11,395 nt of DNA. It comes from Ettlia oleoabundans (Eukaryota > Chlorophyta > Chlorophyceae > Chlamydomonadales). Below the pieces are notes generated by a model. It was given only the letters and a program-made list of their open reading frames with translations. It did no database searches and was not told the origin of the DNA. Position 1 is the stretch's first letter; each line of letters begins with the position of its first letter. Both the position numbers and the translations under genes were made by a program. The stretch lies in contig JAAMXP010002497.1 in NCBI GenBank assembly GCA_019693395.1, positions 1 to 11,395 of the forward strand. Reading direction: 5' to 3'. Positions 9,233 to 11,395 of the stretch are shown here, piece by piece.

Positions 9233-9237
9233 TTACA
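9233..9237 (-). terminator. Poly(A) signal TGTAA of the mitochondrial-type gene
   Basis: Read on the minus strand, gctgtaacctgcc lies about 150 bases past the TAG stop at 9392-9390. This gives a normal-length 3'UTR ending near 9220 and supports the proposed orientation and last exon. Confidence 0.5.
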
Positions 9238-9389
9238 GCGCATTAGTTGCCTGTGCTGCGTGCGTACTAAAAGTATGTGGGCTTGGCCTCAGGCCTCACC
9301 AAAGCCTGCTGCCTCCTATTTCCAGGGTTCCTCCTGGTGTCACAAGCAGCCAATCTATCCAGCACCAGGCGCAACTCGTGCTGCAGGTG

Positions 9390-10734
9390 CTACAAGTTGA
9401 CGTGAAGCAACTGCACAGGACCCAAAGGCGGTGCTAAGCCGCCGCTCTGGCCAACCAATTGTGCCTTTGCGTCAGGCAGTACAAGGGAACGCCCTGGCCA
9501 GGGCGAATGGTGTGTGAGCAGTAACGATCGGGCCCCCTACTTCTTTCCAGTGCTGGGTGGAGGGTCGCGATAGTAAATCTGCACCCAGCAACAACAGCAG
9601 CAGAAGAATGACCCAAGCATTTTGGCCCAGCATAGGTTGCTAGACGATGAAGGTCAATGCTTGCTTAATGCATTCCGGCCATGCTGTGTGAGGCAGGCAC
9701 GCCCGCTTCCCAGCCCGCATGCCCATCTGCTTGCGCAGCTCCACAGACCACTGCATGCTGCACGCTTGTTCAACCGCCGGTGTGGCGGCCCGTCATGTTT
9801 ATACAGGCCTGCTTCTCACCCTACGGTTATCGAGTGGGTCGCTCATTGAGCTGGGAAGCGGGTCCCGCATGCTGGAGCCGGGTGGCACGTATACATACAG
9901 CTCTTCCTCCTCCTCTTCATTCTTTCCAGCCTCATCCGTTGACTGCTTCTTGGGACCCTTGCTCTGCTGCAGCTTGGCCTGGGCAGCCTGCATTGTGACA
10001 AGACAGGTGGGGAGGAAGGCGCGAGATCCCTAGGGTTCGGAGGGACCCTTCCTGTAGGAATCCCGGGATTCCTACGGGAAGAACGGGACCCTACGCGATT
10101 TCCTAGGGAGGAAGGCGCGAGATCCTGGGGCAGGGCAGCAGGGCTGGCATTCGAACAGGCAAGCGGTGCTGGAAGCATGGATAGGGGCCAGGCTTCAAGC
10201 TCATCTGGGCTTATCCCCTTGATGCCAAGTCAGAGTGCAGCCAGCAGCAGTCGTGCAACCAGGCAGCGGTATGTGCGTACCGCCACATTGAGCGGCGGTG
10301 CTGGCACGGGCTTGCGCTTCTTCAGAGGCCGGTACTCCTCCACCGGCTTCTGGTCATAGATCAGCACTGGGTCGGACAGGCTGCACATCAAGCAATATGG
10401 GACAAAGCCAGTCATGACAGCTGGCACCATAGAAGCGAGGCGGAGAGGCAGAGAGATAGGGCAGTTGTGACAGGCGGTGCCACAGTGCTGTGTGCCCCGC
10501 CTATCCTCGACACCTGTTGCGGTTGGCTCCAAAGCTCCTGCCGTATGTGGGATCCTTAAGACTGCAACCGGGGGGCAGCAGCTCAAAGGTGTCGTTGTCA
10601 TCCTCCTCTTCCGCTTTCTGCGGCGCCCCTGTTGCGAACCGCCGCGCTACTGAGGCCGTGCTCAAGACTACTGCCGCTGCCGGGGCCTGACGGAGCAGGC
10701 TGGGAACCGCCGCGCGTGCGGCAGCGAGGAGCAT
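9390..10734 (-). CDS. Predicted mitochondrion-targeted acidic protein with duplicated PPGxSxxDP motif, function unknown
   Basis: Four exons on the minus strand: 10734-10514, 10380-10281, 9987-9820 and 9410-9390 (TAG). Junctions are in phase and give 169 residues. The N-terminus MLLAAARAAVPSLLRQ...SVARRFATG is a typical presequence: no acidic residues, Arg spaced among Ala/Leu/Val, and an RRFAT motif like matrix-protease cleavage sites. The mature part is charged: KAEEEDDND, then FELLPPGCSLKDPTYG and SLSDPVLIYD, a basic PLKKRKP, a Lys/Gln-rich segment, EEEEEE, and a second YVPPGSSMRDPL with SMSDPLDNRR. The two halves repeat the pattern PPG-x-S-x-x-DP...S-[LM]-SDP. No family is recognised. A small subunit of a mitochondrial complex would fit size and charge, but that is a guess. 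The last exon encodes only LLHVNL-stop and is the weakest part, as is the donor gtacgc of exon 2. An upstream in-frame ATG exists at 10941, but only ATG 10734 gives a normal presequence. Confidence 0.6.
9411..9819 (-). other. Large last intron of the mitochondrial-type gene
   Basis: The donor is gtgaga at 9819 and the acceptor cctgtgcag at 9411, both in phase 0. Nothing inside is recognised as a gene. If this intron is not real, the protein reads only a few residues past DNRR to an in-frame stop at 9799-9801 (ending RSRPV). Confidence 0.45.
10010..10125. repeat. 20-bp direct repeats flanking a 22-bp perfect palindrome
   Basis: The 20-mer beginning gggaggaaggcgcg occurs at 10010-10029 and again at 10106-10125, 96 bases apart. 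Between them, 10054-10075 is a perfect palindrome centred on CCCGGG (half-site gtaggaatccc). The octamer gggaccct also recurs at about 10042 and 10085. The cluster lies inside the proposed 293-base second intron (10280-9988) of the minus-strand gene. No transposase is present. Confidence 0.85.
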
Positions 10735-11011
10735 TGCGGCCGTGCGCTCTCCCTCCCGAGTGGCAAAGATGAGGTGTTGGATGGAAACAACAACCAGAAT
10801 ACGTCTCACACGCCCTCCGACTACAAGTGCCCGCGGGCGCCAGCGGTGCTCCAACCTGGCCCGACTCACGAAAGCTGCATTCGCATTGAGAGCACTCATC
10901 GTTGCAAATAAGGCAGTGGAGCGGGGATTGGTACTCGACAAGGGCCCAGCGCGGACATAATCCAGTCTTGTTGCTCTGGTTGTGCAACCCGCCCGCTATC
11001 AGGCTGTCTAG
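10735..11011 (-). promoter_or_regulatory. Upstream region of the mitochondrial-type gene
   Basis: This is the expected 5'UTR and promoter of the minus-strand gene. Open frames cross it on the minus strand, but they lack a recognisable domain and would bury the presequence. No TATA box or other specific element could be assigned with confidence. Confidence 0.3.
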
Positions 11012-11395
11012 CTGCTGTTGCTGGCACCCCGAGGTGACTTCGGCCCCTGCTTCATACCTAGCCATTGCGGGTGGATAGCTGCAATGCTTATGCTAGTGTT
11101 AATCAATCCATATGTTGTGGCCCACTCTGTCCATTTCATGGAACTTGGTACGGTGTCCGTCACCACCTTACTTGGGTGGAGCCGTGCTGATCTGTTCACG
11201 AGTACGGCCATAACGGGGCTTACAAGATATGAGACGTCTACCCCGCAGCCGGTTGTCAGTTCGCAGCATGTCATTGCAGATAAACTGATATACGCTCGAG
11301 GCCACCAACATGAGTCAAGGTGGCTTAATGAGCAGGTAGGCCTCCCGGTGGCGCATGGGGTGCCACGCATGATGGGTCGTCATGTCCCATCACGC
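11012..11395 (+). CDS. Open frame running off the right edge; possible partial exon, unrecognised
   Basis: A frame free of stops runs from 11012 (after TAG 11009-11011) to the end of the window, 128 codons, with a first ATG at 11084. It contains a hydrophobic stretch, WIAAMLMLVLINPYVVAHSV, that could be a membrane segment, then a more polar region. A fair donor (gagcag|gtaggc) occurs near 11337. Third codon positions are less GC-rich than in neighbouring genes. The opposite strand is also open for 120 codons (11370-11008). Neither frame matches a family I recognise, so this is a weak call: a partial exon of a divergent gene, a mobile-element remnant, or chance. Confidence 0.2.
   Translation, partial: MLLLAPRGDFGPCFIPSHCGWIAAMLMLVLINPYVVAHSVHFMELGTVSVTTLLGWSRADLFTSTAITGLTRYETSTPQPVVSSQHVIADKLIYARGHQHESRWLNEQVGLPVAHGVPRMMGRHVPSR

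Noticed and set aside
10501..10941. Longer N-terminus of the mitochondrial-type protein starting at 10941
   Set aside because: The extra 69 residues show no motif and would place the clear presequence in the middle of the protein.

Overview
The window looks like nuclear DNA of a green alga (core chlorophyte). The evidence is GC-rich coding sequence with many short GT-AG introns, proteins padded with poly-Ala, poly-Gln, Ser, Pro and Gly runs (CAG/GCA-type codon repeats), and TGTAA motifs just after the proposed gene ends, the usual chlorophyte poly(A) signal. No bacterial, viral, CRISPR or rRNA signature is visible. All exon models below were built by eye from splice consensus, reading-frame phase and domain continuity, without transcript support.

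Layout, left to right. (1) 1-306: tail of a G/T-rich intron. (2) 307-2708, + strand: the 3' end of a BRCT-domain gene in four exons. It best resembles the second BRCT of DNA ligase IV followed by a long, low-complexity plant-type tail. The tail carries three psi-K-x-E SUMO-acceptor consensus sites. (3) 2831-3309: a 183-bp tandem repeat, about 2.6 copies. (4) 3310-3988: a spacer with a probable 5'UTR exon ending at a strong GTAAGT donor. (5) 3989-8521, + strand: a ten-exon gene for a protein of about 951 aa with an FHA domain, two SUMO-interacting-motif candidates, a split nuclear localisation signal, a C3HC4 RING, a CHFR-like Cys-rich segment and a C-terminal PARP-type zinc finger. This is a CHFR/RNF8-class E3 ubiquitin ligase with an unusual tail. 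(6) 8522-9389: two 3' ends facing each other, with no gene seen. (7) 9390-10734, - strand: a four-exon gene for a mitochondrion-targeted protein of about 169 aa. It is not recognised and has an apparent internal duplication; one intron holds a 22-bp perfect palindrome between 20-bp direct repeats. (8) 10735-11395: upstream region, then an open frame running off the right edge that may be part of another gene.

The two left genes are in the same orientation, about 1.3 kb apart, and both point to DNA-damage signalling. One is a repair-type BRCT protein with SUMO-acceptor motifs. The other is a RING ligase that, from its domains, could read phospho-threonine (FHA), SUMO (SIMs) and DNA breaks or ADP-ribosylation (PARP-type finger). 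A SUMO/PAR-directed ubiquitin ligase acting in repair is inference; the domains and motifs are visible in the sequence. The mitochondrial gene shows no link to the other two.
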